From Bacteroidales bacterium (GTDB lineage Bacteria; Bacteroidota; Bacteroidia; Bacteroidales; UBA932), in the NCBI GenBank assembly GCA_024691765.1, contig JAILNI010000028.1:28912-92911 (forward strand): a DNA stretch of 64,000 nucleotides, read 5' to 3'. Under the pieces are notes generated by a model. It searched no databases and was not told the origin of the DNA. It was given only the letters and a program-made list of their open reading frames with translations. The translations under genes and the position numbers were made by a program. Shown one piece after another: positions 24,752 through 34,193 of this stretch (position 1 is the stretch's first letter; each line of letters begins with the position of its first letter).

Positions 24752-25564
24752 ATGAAGAAAGAATTATATATTGCGGCAGCGGCCTTGCTTGTGCTGTGCT
24801 CCTGTTCCAAAGAAGGGAACTCCGGAGCATTGGAATTGCGGCTGTCACTGCCGTCCCCGGCTTCCAAAGTCGCTTTGGGAGACCGGGACGGCGACATTTT
24901 TCCTGCAGTATGGCAGGAGGGAGATGTCGTAAGCCTTAACGGAGCATTGAGCAATCCCATGTCGGCAGGTCTTGCCGGCAGTCCCGATGCAGCTTTTTCC
25001 TTTGACGGTTTTTCCGGCTCCTCGCCCTATAACCTGCTTTATCCTGGTTCTTCTACCGGAGTGGTTACGCTCGACGGAAAGACCATACCGATGTATGCTA
25101 GCGGAAACAGTCTTGAAGAGGTTTTCACGATGCACCATCTCAGTTGCGGTATCTGCATCCCCCTCACCGGGGATCTTTCAGTGGCGTCCCTGACCCTGAG
25201 CGCTCCCGGAAACGAAGCTGTCGCCGGGAGTTTTACCCCGTCATTTTCCACCGGTGCCCTTTCCGCCGCGTCTGCCAATCCGTCCCTGACGGTGGCTTAT
25301 GAACCTTCCGTGGCATTGTCGGAAACGCCGGTGTGTTTCTACCTCTTTTTTGCTCCGGGAACTTTTTCCGAAGGCCTGATGCTTCAAGCGCAGCATGTCG
25401 CAGACGGAGTAGTCCGCGAATGGCGTTTTGCAACCGGAAGCACGCTTGTCAAAGGAAAAGTTTACATTTTGCCGGAAACATCTTTTTCGTCCCGAGATAT
25501 GGCCAATGGATGTCCGCTTTCGTTGGAAGAGATGAGTGAAGACAATATCAGTATTGTGCTATGA
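24752..25564 (+). CDS. Fimbrillin-like lipoprotein
   Basis: A 270-residue lipoprotein (MKKELYIAAAALLVLCSCSKEG, Cys about residue 17 or 19). It is a single fimbrillin-like beta-sandwich module with VWQEGDVVSLNGALS, YNLLYPGSSTG and MHHLSCGICIPLTG. The same module heads the next two proteins (25561 and 27419), where it is followed by an EEP domain or GLUG-like repeats. The stand-alone copy here may be a surface adhesin/binding protein, or the remainder after domain shuffling. It starts 4 bp after the previous stop and overlaps the next gene by ATGA. Confidence 0.75.
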   Translation: MKKELYIAAAALLVLCSCSKEGNSGALELRLSLPSPASKVALGDRDGDIFPAVWQEGDVVSLNGALSNPMSAGLAGSPDAAFSFDGFSGSSPYNLLYPGSSTGVVTLDGKTIPMYASGNSLEEVFTMHHLSCGICIPLTGDLSVASLTLSAPGNEAVAGSFTPSFSTGALSAASANPSLTVAYEPSVALSETPVCFYLFFAPGTFSEGLMLQAQHVADGVVREWRFATGSTLVKGKVYILPETSFSSRDMANGCPLSLEEMSEDNISIVL

Positions 25565-27414
25565 GAAAGATCTTGATTCAAATATCCTTGCTAATCCTCC
25601 CTCTCCTGCTGTTTTCCTGCAGGAAAGATGCTCCCGCGCAACCTTTCCTCCTGAATGCAGGGGTTGAGGCTCCGTCCGCAAGAAGCTCCATGGGCGAAAA
25701 GAACGGGGAGGGGAAGTATCCCGTTTATTGGAGCGAAGGAGACGTCATTGCCGTAAACGGGGCCCTTTCAGCCGCTCTTACTGCCGGTGAAGCCGGAGGT
25801 GCATCGGCCACGTTCACCTTCAATGAAAAACCGGCGACGGCCGGAGTCTATAATCTGGTGTGCCCCGGCAATGCAGTCAGCGGCAGGGTCGTTTTCCCGT
25901 CTTCCCAGACTTATACCGAGAACTCATTCTGTCCCGGTGCCGCTCCGCTGATATGTGTTACCGACGATCTGGATGCTCCCGTGGTGTTTACCAGCTGCGC
26001 AGCCATCGTCCGTTTCCCGATGACCGGTTCCGTGACTCTTTCTTCCATGACGGTAACGACGCCCGGCGGAGAGAAGATCAGCGGCAACTTCAATATGAGC
26101 CTGGTCCCGCAGGACGGCGCTTCCGGGCAGATGGACTACTCCTTCGGCGGGGGCCTCACACTTGACGGAGAGGCAAAAGCCATTATATTTACCGTGCCGG
26201 CCGGCACTTACCGTAAGGGGCTGAGGGCAGTGTTGCAGGCGAGCAACGGCAGTGCCATGACAATTTCCTTCTTTACCACAGGGGCCACTCTAGCCGCTTC
26301 CACGGTTTGCACTTTCCCATCACTGGCTTTCCAGGCGTGGAAGGAGATTATCTTCAATGAAACAGACCCGATGGGAGGGGAGGAAATCGATCTTGAAGAG
26401 CAGGCTGGAACGGATGGAATGGGGGCCGAAGATGCATCGACGCTCACTTCCATAAAGGTGGGCAGCTACAATATCTGGGCGCCCAGCGCCAGGGAGTCGG
26501 TGATGAAGGATACGGAAAAATATGGTATCGTGTCCGAACAGCGTTCGTGGGCCAACAGTTACACGGCGGTAGCCGACATGATTAATTCTCTGGACTGCGA
26601 TGTGATTGGCATCCAGGAAGTTACCAAAATGGTCTATCAGACCACATTGACATCCGACAACGAAGACTATGACGGAAATGTGCATACTCTCAATTCGCTC
26701 CTGCCGAATTATCGGTGGGTAATCTACAACAGTCATAATACCACCTACGATAATTTGACCAACAATACTACTGCTAACGGTCTTGGCGCCACCGATGCCA
26801 TCCTGTACAAGAATTCGGTCCTTACGCTGGTATCCAAAGGCAGGGCATGGCTTAACGGAACAAGAAACAAGGCGCCCCAGGATGATCAAAACTGGGATGG
26901 AATCGGCAGCAACCGTCCTGCGACCTGGGCGAAATTTACGCACAAAAGCAGTGGAAAACAGTTTGTATTCATTGTAACCCACCTGGATCTTCCCGGTGCC
27001 GGGGAGAAATCGGATCCGGCTTATCCTCAGCGGAGAAATGCCCAGGAACTGATCAACTGGTTCGCGCCCATGGTTACGGAAGATCTCCCCTCTGTCATCA
27101 CAGGCGACATGAATGTTGACGCAGGGGATGCTGCGGGTAATTACGACATACTGATCTCAGGCCGGTGGAAAGACGTGTATGATACCATGAAGGCGGACGG
27201 TAGCCTCTCCTATACAGACAGGCAGGTCAAGGGGACGATGCCGGCAAATAAGAACGAGGAAGGCGGATTATCCAGCTGGCGGCCGGACCATATATTCTTC
27301 TACGGTTTTATGCCGTCTTATTATTATGTATGCCGGGATAAGTTGCCCACAGCCGATACATCGCTACACTGGCCTTCCGACCATCTTCCGGTAATAGCCG
27401 TATTGAATTTCTAA
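25561..27414 (+). CDS. Fimbrillin-like domain fused to EEP phosphodiesterase domain
   Basis: A 617-residue lipoprotein (signal ending LLLFSCRKD). Residues about 25-270 are a fimbrillin-like module (YPVYWSEGDVIAVNGALS...). Residues about 295-617 are an EEP domain with an apparently complete active site: SYNI, GIQE, VTHLDL, GDMNVD, RPDHI and WPSDHLPV. The arrangement tethers a phosphodiesterase-fold enzyme to the cell surface through a binding-type module. The ATGA overlap with the upstream stand-alone module is consistent with origin by duplication. The substrate is not known; metal dependence is expected from the family. Confidence 0.86.
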   Translation: MRKILIQISLLILPLLLFSCRKDAPAQPFLLNAGVEAPSARSSMGEKNGEGKYPVYWSEGDVIAVNGALSAALTAGEAGGASATFTFNEKPATAGVYNLVCPGNAVSGRVVFPSSQTYTENSFCPGAAPLICVTDDLDAPVVFTSCAAIVRFPMTGSVTLSSMTVTTPGGEKISGNFNMSLVPQDGASGQMDYSFGGGLTLDGEAKAIIFTVPAGTYRKGLRAVLQASNGSAMTISFFTTGATLAASTVCTFPSLAFQAWKEIIFNETDPMGGEEIDLEEQAGTDGMGAEDASTLTSIKVGSYNIWAPSARESVMKDTEKYGIVSEQRSWANSYTAVADMINSLDCDVIGIQEVTKMVYQTTLTSDNEDYDGNVHTLNSLLPNYRWVIYNSHNTTYDNLTNNTTANGLGATDAILYKNSVLTLVSKGRAWLNGTRNKAPQDDQNWDGIGSNRPATWAKFTHKSSGKQFVFIVTHLDLPGAGEKSDPAYPQRRNAQELINWFAPMVTEDLPSVITGDMNVDAGDAAGNYDILISGRWKDVYDTMKADGSLSYTDRQVKGTMPANKNEEGGLSSWRPDHIFFYGFMPSYYYVCRDKLPTADTSLHWPSDHLPVIAVLNF

Positions 27415-27418
27415 GAGT

Positions 27419-29149
27419 ATGAGAAAGATAATGTCATTATTCATCGGCCTGTCCGTGGCCGCGCTTACGTTCTCGTGCTCCAAGGAAGGGCAGGAACAGA
27501 TTTCCGCGAATGATTATACGCTCGAGGCGTCCATGCCGCAGGTCATTACCAAATCGGTCCTGGGAGCCAAGTCGGCAGGGGAATATCCCGTGCTTTGGAG
27601 TGTCGGGGACTATATTGTCGTCAACGGTGTACAGTCCCGTGCCCTTACCGCCCTTGAAGCCGGGGGCAGCACGGCCGTGTTCCATTTCTCCCAGTCCATC
27701 AAGACACCTTACCGTGTGCAGTATGGGACGTCGGTGCCGTCCTCGCAGCTTTACAGCGAGGGAAACATCCGGGCGTTCTGCGCCCCGATGCAGGCCGTCA
27801 GTTATGGAGCGTCTTTTACGATGCAGCACCAGGCCTGTGTCCTGCGCATCCCGCTCAGCGGAAGCGTCACGGTGGCTGGCATTTCCGTCAGTTCCCTGGA
27901 TGACACCCCGCTTTGCGAAGGAGGTCAGGTCTGCCTTACCATGCCTGCCGGCGGAGTAAACATTACATCGGCCAGAACGTTCTGCATAGCCTTGCAGCCT
28001 GCTGCGCTCTCCAAAGGGTTGAAGGTGGAGATTATCACTTCTACGGGGGCAAGGATGGTGATTACATCCTTTGTGGGGGAAACTCTGGAAGCTGGGAAGG
28101 TCTATGAATTCCCTTCTACGGTTTTTTCCGCCAATGAGATGCCTGTGACTGTCATTTCCTCATACTCGCAGCTCAAGGATTTCGCCACCCGTGTGGCTTC
28201 GGGAGAAAAGTATCTGGAGGCCCGTCTGGCGGCCGATATCACCGCCGACGGAACCTGGACTCCGCTTGGCAGTTTTTCCGGCGATTTCGACGGAGGAGGA
28301 TATACCATTTCCGGACTGCAGAAGGCTTTTGTGAACGAACTTTGCGGATGTGTCCGGAATCTTACGGTAGATGGCTCCATCGCCATAACATCCAAGGATG
28401 ATATCGTAGGCGACGAAGCGGTTTACTGGGCAGGAATCCTTACCAACCGTATGTACACGGGAGCGCTTGTAAGCAACTGCACCGTGAAGGGATCCATTTC
28501 CTACAGCCAGTGGGGAAAGGAACTCCGGGTGGGGGCAGTATGCGGCTACGCCGCGCGCGGCACCATCCGTAAATGCTTGAATAAGGCGTCTATATCGGTT
28601 ATCGGTGACGGTATAAGCGCGGTCAAGGCCGGTGGCCTTCTCGGAATGGCTTATTCCAGCGCGGATATTATCTCGATAACGGACTGCCGCAACGAAGGAA
28701 TCCTGTCCCTTTCCGGTACGCTCAAAAGTCCGGAAGTAGGCGGAATTGTGGGGCAGTACAATCCTGTCAGCGCAAGCATCCTGTCCGGATGTGAATTTGC
28801 CGGAAGCCTTGTTTTCGAAAGCGGTTCAGTCATTTCAGGAAACGTGAATCTGGGCGGCATCGCAGGATCTGTCAAGACTTCGTCCGTGGAGAACTGCATA
28901 ACGTCCGGCACCATCTCCGCCAGGTCGGCGTCTGCCGGCAATGTGCGCGCCGGCGGCATCCTGGGAAATGCGCAGAACGGTACCGACAGCACTTCCATCT
29001 CGTTGACGGATTGCGATTTCAGCGGTTCGCTGGCAATCGGCATCGCAACGCATTCCACCCTATACGTGAATCCTATTACCGGACTTTATTCCACCGATAC
29101 TCATACCGAGTCCGGCTGTGATAATAACGGAACAATAACTGTTGAATGA
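27419..29149 (+). CDS. Fimbrillin-like lipoprotein with GLUG-type repeats
   Basis: A 576-residue lipoprotein (signal ending LTFSCSKEG). The N-terminal half is a fimbrillin-like module (YPVLWSVGDYIVVNGVQS). The C-terminal half begins WTPLGSFSGDFDGGGYTISGL, then has repeated blocks of the form VGAVCGYAARGTIRKCLNKA and VGGIVGQYN. These resemble the GLUG motif repeats of IgA1-protease-like and adhesin proteins. It probably displays an adhesion or glycan-binding beta-solenoid on the surface. It starts 4 bp after the previous stop and overlaps the EEP-GH97 gene. Confidence 0.75.
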   Translation: MRKIMSLFIGLSVAALTFSCSKEGQEQISANDYTLEASMPQVITKSVLGAKSAGEYPVLWSVGDYIVVNGVQSRALTALEAGGSTAVFHFSQSIKTPYRVQYGTSVPSSQLYSEGNIRAFCAPMQAVSYGASFTMQHQACVLRIPLSGSVTVAGISVSSLDDTPLCEGGQVCLTMPAGGVNITSARTFCIALQPAALSKGLKVEIITSTGARMVITSFVGETLEAGKVYEFPSTVFSANEMPVTVISSYSQLKDFATRVASGEKYLEARLAADITADGTWTPLGSFSGDFDGGGYTISGLQKAFVNELCGCVRNLTVDGSIAITSKDDIVGDEAVYWAGILTNRMYTGALVSNCTVKGSISYSQWGKELRVGAVCGYAARGTIRKCLNKASISVIGDGISAVKAGGLLGMAYSSADIISITDCRNEGILSLSGTLKSPEVGGIVGQYNPVSASILSGCEFAGSLVFESGSVISGNVNLGGIAGSVKTSSVENCITSGTISARSASAGNVRAGGILGNAQNGTDSTSISLTDCDFSGSLAIGIATHSTLYVNPITGLYSTDTHTESGCDNNGTITVE

Positions 29150-32046
29150 TGAGGCGTCTACTGTTGTTTATATTGATTGCCTGGAGTTTGCCGGCGGCGG
29201 CCGCCGGGGAAGGGCAGTTGAAAGTCGGGAGTTTCAACCTCTGCACGGGGGTTTCCAGAAGGAACTTCGTGGAGAAGGGGAAGAAAGGCTACTTTGCAGA
29301 TCCGCAGCGATACTGGTGCAACAGCGCTACTGCCGTGGCCGATATGGTAGCGGAACTGGACTGCGATGTGTTGGGCGTTCAGGAAGTGTGTGACAGCATC
29401 TGGGGCGTGAAAGGTGACAACAGCCTTCGCCCCATGGTGGCGGAAAGAGGCCTCAGGTATAACTGGATACTATACCCCAATACCAAAAAGGGAATCTCCT
29501 ACGATGTGGCTATCGCTTATAAACCCGAGGTTCTGGACACCCTGGCTACGGGGATATTCTATACGGGAGGCCATCCGGATAAGCCCAAGACCCGCAAAGG
29601 AGAGCCTGAACACGTGTGCAAGCCCTGCGTCTGGGCACACTTCGTCCATAAGGCGACCGGGCGGGATTTCTATTTCATGGACACGCATACCGTCGTGCCG
29701 CAGAAATACCAGAACGACAAATGGCCCAGGAACCGGGGGAATGTGCTGAATCTTCAGGAGATTGCCCGTTGCGGCGAGGCCCTGGTCCCTGCCGATGTCC
29801 CGTCCATCCTTGTCGGGGACCTGAATATCTCCCACACGTCGAATGAGTGGTTCAACATTGCCGACGCCCGCTGGGAGGATGTTTACTCGGTAATGGCGAG
29901 AGAGGAACGCCTTGATATGGAAGACCGCGCCTGGGGGACGCAGAATATGAAGGACGAGTCGGCCTCCGGAAAATGGTATCCGGACCACATCATGACCGAT
30001 GGCTTCAAGGCCATGGATTTCAGAATCGACAGGAGTAAGTTCCCCACGGCGGACGGTTCCCTGCACTATCCTTCCGACCATTATCCCATAGTGGCGACGG
30101 TGCAGTTTGCCTCTGCTCCGAATTCCGAAGGGTGGAAGGGAGTCTCCTCTCCCGACGGAAGCATCTCCATTGAGCTTAAGGATGGAAAGACCGGAGCGAT
30201 GTACAGGGTTTTGTGCGACGGAAAGGAAGTGGTCCATCCTTCTAAAGTGTCCATGTCGATTTCCGACGGGACCGTGTTCGGAGCGGGGAAACCGCACAGA
30301 ATAAGCAGGGAAGGAAACACCCTTGTATTCCAGTATGACGGCTGCTCCCTGGAAGCCCGCGCATTTGACGACGGCGTCGCCTGGCGCTGGACAACCGGGA
30401 AACGCAAACCGTATAATGTGACCGACGAACAGGCTGAATTCCGTTTCGGCGCGGGAACGCGGACTTGTTTTTCGTACACTCACAAAAATGTCGATCCCTT
30501 CCAGGACGACTTCCAGAATCTTTACACCCATATGCGGCTTCCCGTCTGGACTCCGGGGAAAGCCCTTCTGGATGTGGCAATGGGGCCCGATGACAAGCCT
30601 GTCCTCCCGACAGCCCATCCTAAGTCGCCGTTGGCCGTGGTTCCGGCATTGGTCGAAGGGGATGGCGTCAAGATGGTGATCGCGGAATCCGATGTAATAT
30701 CATATCCGGGAATGCTCCTCAAGCCGTTCGGTTCTGCCTTCAGCGCCCGATTTGCCGGATATCCCGCCACCGAGGAGCAGGGCGGCAAGAGAAACCTGCA
30801 GATGCTGGTTACCTCGCGCGAGAACTATATAGCCGCCTGCGATGGAAAAGCGCGCTCTTTTCCGTGGAGGGTGGTTTGTATAGGCCGGGAATACAAGGAC
30901 CTTGCGTGCAACGACCTCGTGACCCGCCTGGCTACGCCTTCCAAGGGAGATTATTCATGGGTTAAACCCGGAAAAGTCGCATGGGAGTGGTGGAGCAGTT
31001 TCTTCCTGGAGGGGGTTGGGTTCCAGCCGGGAGTAAATACGGAAACATACAAGGCTTACATAGATTTCGCTTCAAAGCACGGCATAGGGTACATCCTTAT
31101 GGACGAAGGCTGGGCCGTGAAGTTCGCCGACGATCTGTTTAAAGTGGTTCCGGAGATTGACCTTCAGGAAATCATCCGTTACGGAAAACAGAAACAGGTA
31201 GGCGTGATTCTCTGGGCGGGCTATTCCGCCTTCGCAAAGGATATTGAAAGGATCTGCAGGCATTATTCCGCCATGGGTGTCAAGGGTTTCAAGATAGATT
31301 TTCTGGAACGCAACGACCAGCCTATACAGGAGTTTATGTTCAAAACTGCGGAAACAGCCGCCAAATACCATCTGTTGATAGACTTCCACGGCTGTCCGCC
31401 TCCCACGGGGCTTCAGAAGCGGTTCCCGAATGTCGTAAATTATGAAGGGATATTCGGTCTGGAGCAGATGCGCACACGTGCCCTTCCATTCTACGACATG
31501 GTCACCTTCGACGTTACGGCTCCTTTCATACGCTTCCTGACCGGCCCGGCCGACTATACTCCCGGCGCCTTCCTGAACGCTTCGAGGGATACTTATGCCC
31601 CGGTAAAGAAATCCCCTATGTCGCAGGGAACGCGCTGCCATCAGCTCGCCGAATATGTGGTTTTCGACGGAGCCCTTCAGATGCTTTGCGACAGCCCGTC
31701 GCGTTATGAAGCGGATCCGTTCTGTGCCGAGTTTATTTACCGCGTCCCTACCGTATGGGATCAAAAACTGGTTCTGGACGGCAAATTGGGAGAATACATA
31801 GTAACTGCGCGCCGCAGCGGCGATGTCTGGTATGTCGGAGCTCTTACCGATTGGTCTGCCAGGGATCTCACGATAGACCTTTCCGCGCTTGGCTCATCCT
31901 TCTCTGTCGAGGCCTGGGAAGACGGTCCGGATGCGGCCGTCACGGCTACCTCCTGGCAGAAAAGCATCTATGAAGGCAACGGCAGAATCAGCATTCACCT
32001 CGCTCCCGGCGGCGGCTGGGCCGGCATAGTCAGAGTTTCCGAATGA
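29146..32046 (+). CDS. EEP phosphodiesterase domain fused to glycoside hydrolase family 97
   Basis: A 966-residue secreted protein (signal about 1-20). The EEP domain at about 24-322 has SFNL, GVQE, DTHTV, GDLNIS, YPDHIM and YPSDHYPI, an apparently intact site most like EEP domain 1 at 22007. A GH97 domain fills about 326-966. It has an N-terminal beta-super-sandwich (EGWKGVSSPDGSISIEL...), VAWEWWSSF, GIGYILMDEGWA, FKIDFLERND, DFHGCPPPTGLQKRFPN, NYEGIFGLEQ and SQGTRCHQLAEYVV. GH97 enzymes are alpha-glucosidases or alpha-galactosidases that act in the periplasm or at the surface; which mechanism applies here is not resolved. A second ATG at 29149 is an equal start option. A one-chain phosphodiesterase-fold plus alpha-glycosidase is unusual. 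Confidence 0.88.
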   Translation: MMRRLLLFILIAWSLPAAAAGEGQLKVGSFNLCTGVSRRNFVEKGKKGYFADPQRYWCNSATAVADMVAELDCDVLGVQEVCDSIWGVKGDNSLRPMVAERGLRYNWILYPNTKKGISYDVAIAYKPEVLDTLATGIFYTGGHPDKPKTRKGEPEHVCKPCVWAHFVHKATGRDFYFMDTHTVVPQKYQNDKWPRNRGNVLNLQEIARCGEALVPADVPSILVGDLNISHTSNEWFNIADARWEDVYSVMAREERLDMEDRAWGTQNMKDESASGKWYPDHIMTDGFKAMDFRIDRSKFPTADGSLHYPSDHYPIVATVQFASAPNSEGWKGVSSPDGSISIELKDGKTGAMYRVLCDGKEVVHPSKVSMSISDGTVFGAGKPHRISREGNTLVFQYDGCSLEARAFDDGVAWRWTTGKRKPYNVTDEQAEFRFGAGTRTCFSYTHKNVDPFQDDFQNLYTHMRLPVWTPGKALLDVAMGPDDKPVLPTAHPKSPLAVVPALVEGDGVKMVIAESDVISYPGMLLKPFGSAFSARFAGYPATEEQGGKRNLQMLVTSRENYIAACDGKARSFPWRVVCIGREYKDLACNDLVTRLATPSKGDYSWVKPGKVAWEWWSSFFLEGVGFQPGVNTETYKAYIDFASKHGIGYILMDEGWAVKFADDLFKVVPEIDLQEIIRYGKQKQVGVILWAGYSAFAKDIERICRHYSAMGVKGFKIDFLERNDQPIQEFMFKTAETAAKYHLLIDFHGCPPPTGLQKRFPNVVNYEGIFGLEQMRTRALPFYDMVTFDVTAPFIRFLTGPADYTPGAFLNASRDTYAPVKKSPMSQGTRCHQLAEYVVFDGALQMLCDSPSRYEADPFCAEFIYRVPTVWDQKLVLDGKLGEYIVTARRSGDVWYVGALTDWSARDLTIDLSALGSSFSVEAWEDGPDAAVTATSWQKSIYEGNGRISIHLAPGGGWAGIVRVSE

Positions 32047-34193
32047 GAAGGATTCCGGCAATACTGTTGATTCTGTTATGTTCCTGCAGCGGAGGGGACG
32101 GCTACCGGATTTTCCTTCAGAAAAACGGCCCTTCGCTCGGGTATTCATCAGCCGACATCATACGCCACGGTCCTTTGTTTTTCAAGGACCTGAACCATAA
32201 CGGCGGGCTCGATCCTTATGAGGACTGGCGTCTTTCTCCGGAAGAAAGGGCGGCCGACCTTGCATCGCAGCTGCCTCCAGAATACCTTTCCGGGCTCATG
32301 ACGAACGGACACACAGTAAACGTTCCGGGTGTTTCCTCGATGAGCGTTTCCGGCATCACGTATAACGGCAAGAACTATGCGGAGAGCGGCGCCGAGGCAT
32401 CCGACATCTGCGACCAGTTGCGCGAAGCGCTGGTGAACTTCGATACCAGGCAGGTGCTTCTGGCCCATTCCGACGGCCCGCAGACCATAGCGCGCTGGAA
32501 CAATAAGGTGCAGGCGTTGTGCGAAAGCCTGCCTTTCGGAATTCCCAGCTGCAACAGCACCGATCCCAGGAATGAAATCAAGGCTACCGATGAATACAAT
32601 GCAGGCAGTGGCGGCGTCTGTTCGCAATGGCCCACGCCGCTTGGTCTCGCTGCAACTTTCGATACGACTGTGGTAGAGTCCTTCGCTGCGACTGTAAGGC
32701 GCGAATATCTTGCCCTTGGTTTTCATACAGCGCTGTCTCCACAGGCCGACCTGGCAACCGATCCCCGTTGGAGGCGTGTGCCCGGCACTTTCGGCGAGAA
32801 CCCGGAGATGGTGAAGGCAATGTCATCCGTCTATGTTCACGCTATGCAGCCAGGTGTGAACTGCATTATCAAGCACTGGCCCGGCGGCGGAACAGGCGAG
32901 GGAGGGCGCGACGCTCACCTTTCCATCGGCAAATATGGAGTGTTCCCAGGCGGACGGCTCAAAACGCATATGGATGCTTTCTGCCTGGATGCTTCAGGCG
33001 TTATGCCTTATTACACGGTTTCTTATGGCCAGGATCCTTCAGGGGAGAATGTGGGCAACAGCTACAGCTCCTACATCATCGATACCCTGCTGCGAAAGCA
33101 ATATGGCTACAATGGCATTGTTTGCACCGATTGGGGCATAACGCCGGATTATAACGGTGATCCGCTTACGACAGCCGGCAAATGCTACGGCGTTGAAAGC
33201 CTTACAGTAGGCGAGCGCATCCTGAAAGCGTTGGAAGCTGGAGTCGATGAGTTCGGAGGTTCGGTAAAGGCCTCGCAAATAATGGAGGCCTGGCAGTTAT
33301 GGCGCGCGAGGTATGGCGAGGCGTCCGCCCGTGAACGCTGGGAACGTTCTGCCCGTAAAATCCTGGAATCCATGATTCGTACCGGGCTGTTCGAAAATCC
33401 GTATGTAGACCCGGCAAATGCTGAGGACGTATTGTCCGATCCCGAAGCTGCGGCAAAGGGCGAAGAGGCCCAGCGACGCAGTATCGTGATGCTGAAAAAC
33501 CACGCATTGCCTGTTCCGGAGGGCGCCAAGGTATATGTCCCGTTGCGTCAGGTTCCTGGCGTATATTCCATGACCGGGCGGCTCAAGAAGGCTCCGTATG
33601 TCGGTTATTCTGTGGATACGGCCGTGGTGTCCAGGCATTATACCATTGTTTCCGATCCGTCGGAAGCCGACTTCGCCCTGGTTGCCATCACGGAGCCGGA
33701 AGGAGGTATCGGCTATAAGGACGGGCAGTACATGCCCATTTCGCTGCAGTATTCTCCCTATACGGCTTCCCATGCGCGCGAGGTCTCGATTGCAGGAGGC
33801 GATCCTGCCGAGAATAGTCCAAATCGCAGCTATCGCAGCCGGCACATCGAGGTGGAAAACGCTACCGACCTCGCATTGGTACGGGACACAAAGGCTTCTA
33901 TGGGTGAAAAACCCGTTGTGGTGCTGCTCTCCGCCACCCGTCCCGTAGTGATGGAGTTCGAACCCTGGGCAGATGCTGTCCTTGTAGCCTTCGGCGTCCG
34001 CAGCAAAGCCTTCCTGGAGATTGTCTCAGGAGAGTTTGAACCCGCCGGCCGTCTCCCGATGCAATTCCCGGCCGATATGGATACCGTGGAACAGCAGTGC
34101 GAAGACGTTTCGCAGGACATGGAGTGCTGGAAGGATGCGGACGGAAATATATATGACTTTGGCTTTGGCCTGAACTGGAAAGGAAAAATATGA
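32043..34193 (+). CDS. Glycoside hydrolase family 3 lipoprotein
   Basis: A 716-residue lipoprotein (signal ending LLILLCSCSGG). A conserved DLNHNGGLDPYEDWRL element near residue 55 (a possible Ca-binding loop) precedes the GH3 barrel with WPTPLGLAATFDT, QADLATDPRWRR, KHWPGGGTGEGGRDAH, and VCTDWGIT carrying the candidate Asp nucleophile. The C-terminal alpha/beta sandwich domain follows and the chain ends DFGFGLNWKGKI. GH3 enzymes release terminal beta-linked sugars (glucose, xylose, GlcNAc). It overlaps neighbours by ATGA on both sides. It is a paralogue of the GH3 at 43777 in the same operon; specificity could differ. Confidence 0.9.
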   Translation: MRRIPAILLILLCSCSGGDGYRIFLQKNGPSLGYSSADIIRHGPLFFKDLNHNGGLDPYEDWRLSPEERAADLASQLPPEYLSGLMTNGHTVNVPGVSSMSVSGITYNGKNYAESGAEASDICDQLREALVNFDTRQVLLAHSDGPQTIARWNNKVQALCESLPFGIPSCNSTDPRNEIKATDEYNAGSGGVCSQWPTPLGLAATFDTTVVESFAATVRREYLALGFHTALSPQADLATDPRWRRVPGTFGENPEMVKAMSSVYVHAMQPGVNCIIKHWPGGGTGEGGRDAHLSIGKYGVFPGGRLKTHMDAFCLDASGVMPYYTVSYGQDPSGENVGNSYSSYIIDTLLRKQYGYNGIVCTDWGITPDYNGDPLTTAGKCYGVESLTVGERILKALEAGVDEFGGSVKASQIMEAWQLWRARYGEASARERWERSARKILESMIRTGLFENPYVDPANAEDVLSDPEAAAKGEEAQRRSIVMLKNHALPVPEGAKVYVPLRQVPGVYSMTGRLKKAPYVGYSVDTAVVSRHYTIVSDPSEADFALVAITEPEGGIGYKDGQYMPISLQYSPYTASHAREVSIAGGDPAENSPNRSYRSRHIEVENATDLALVRDTKASMGEKPVVVLLSATRPVVMEFEPWADAVLVAFGVRSKAFLEIVSGEFEPAGRLPMQFPADMDTVEQQCEDVSQDMECWKDADGNIYDFGFGLNWKGKI

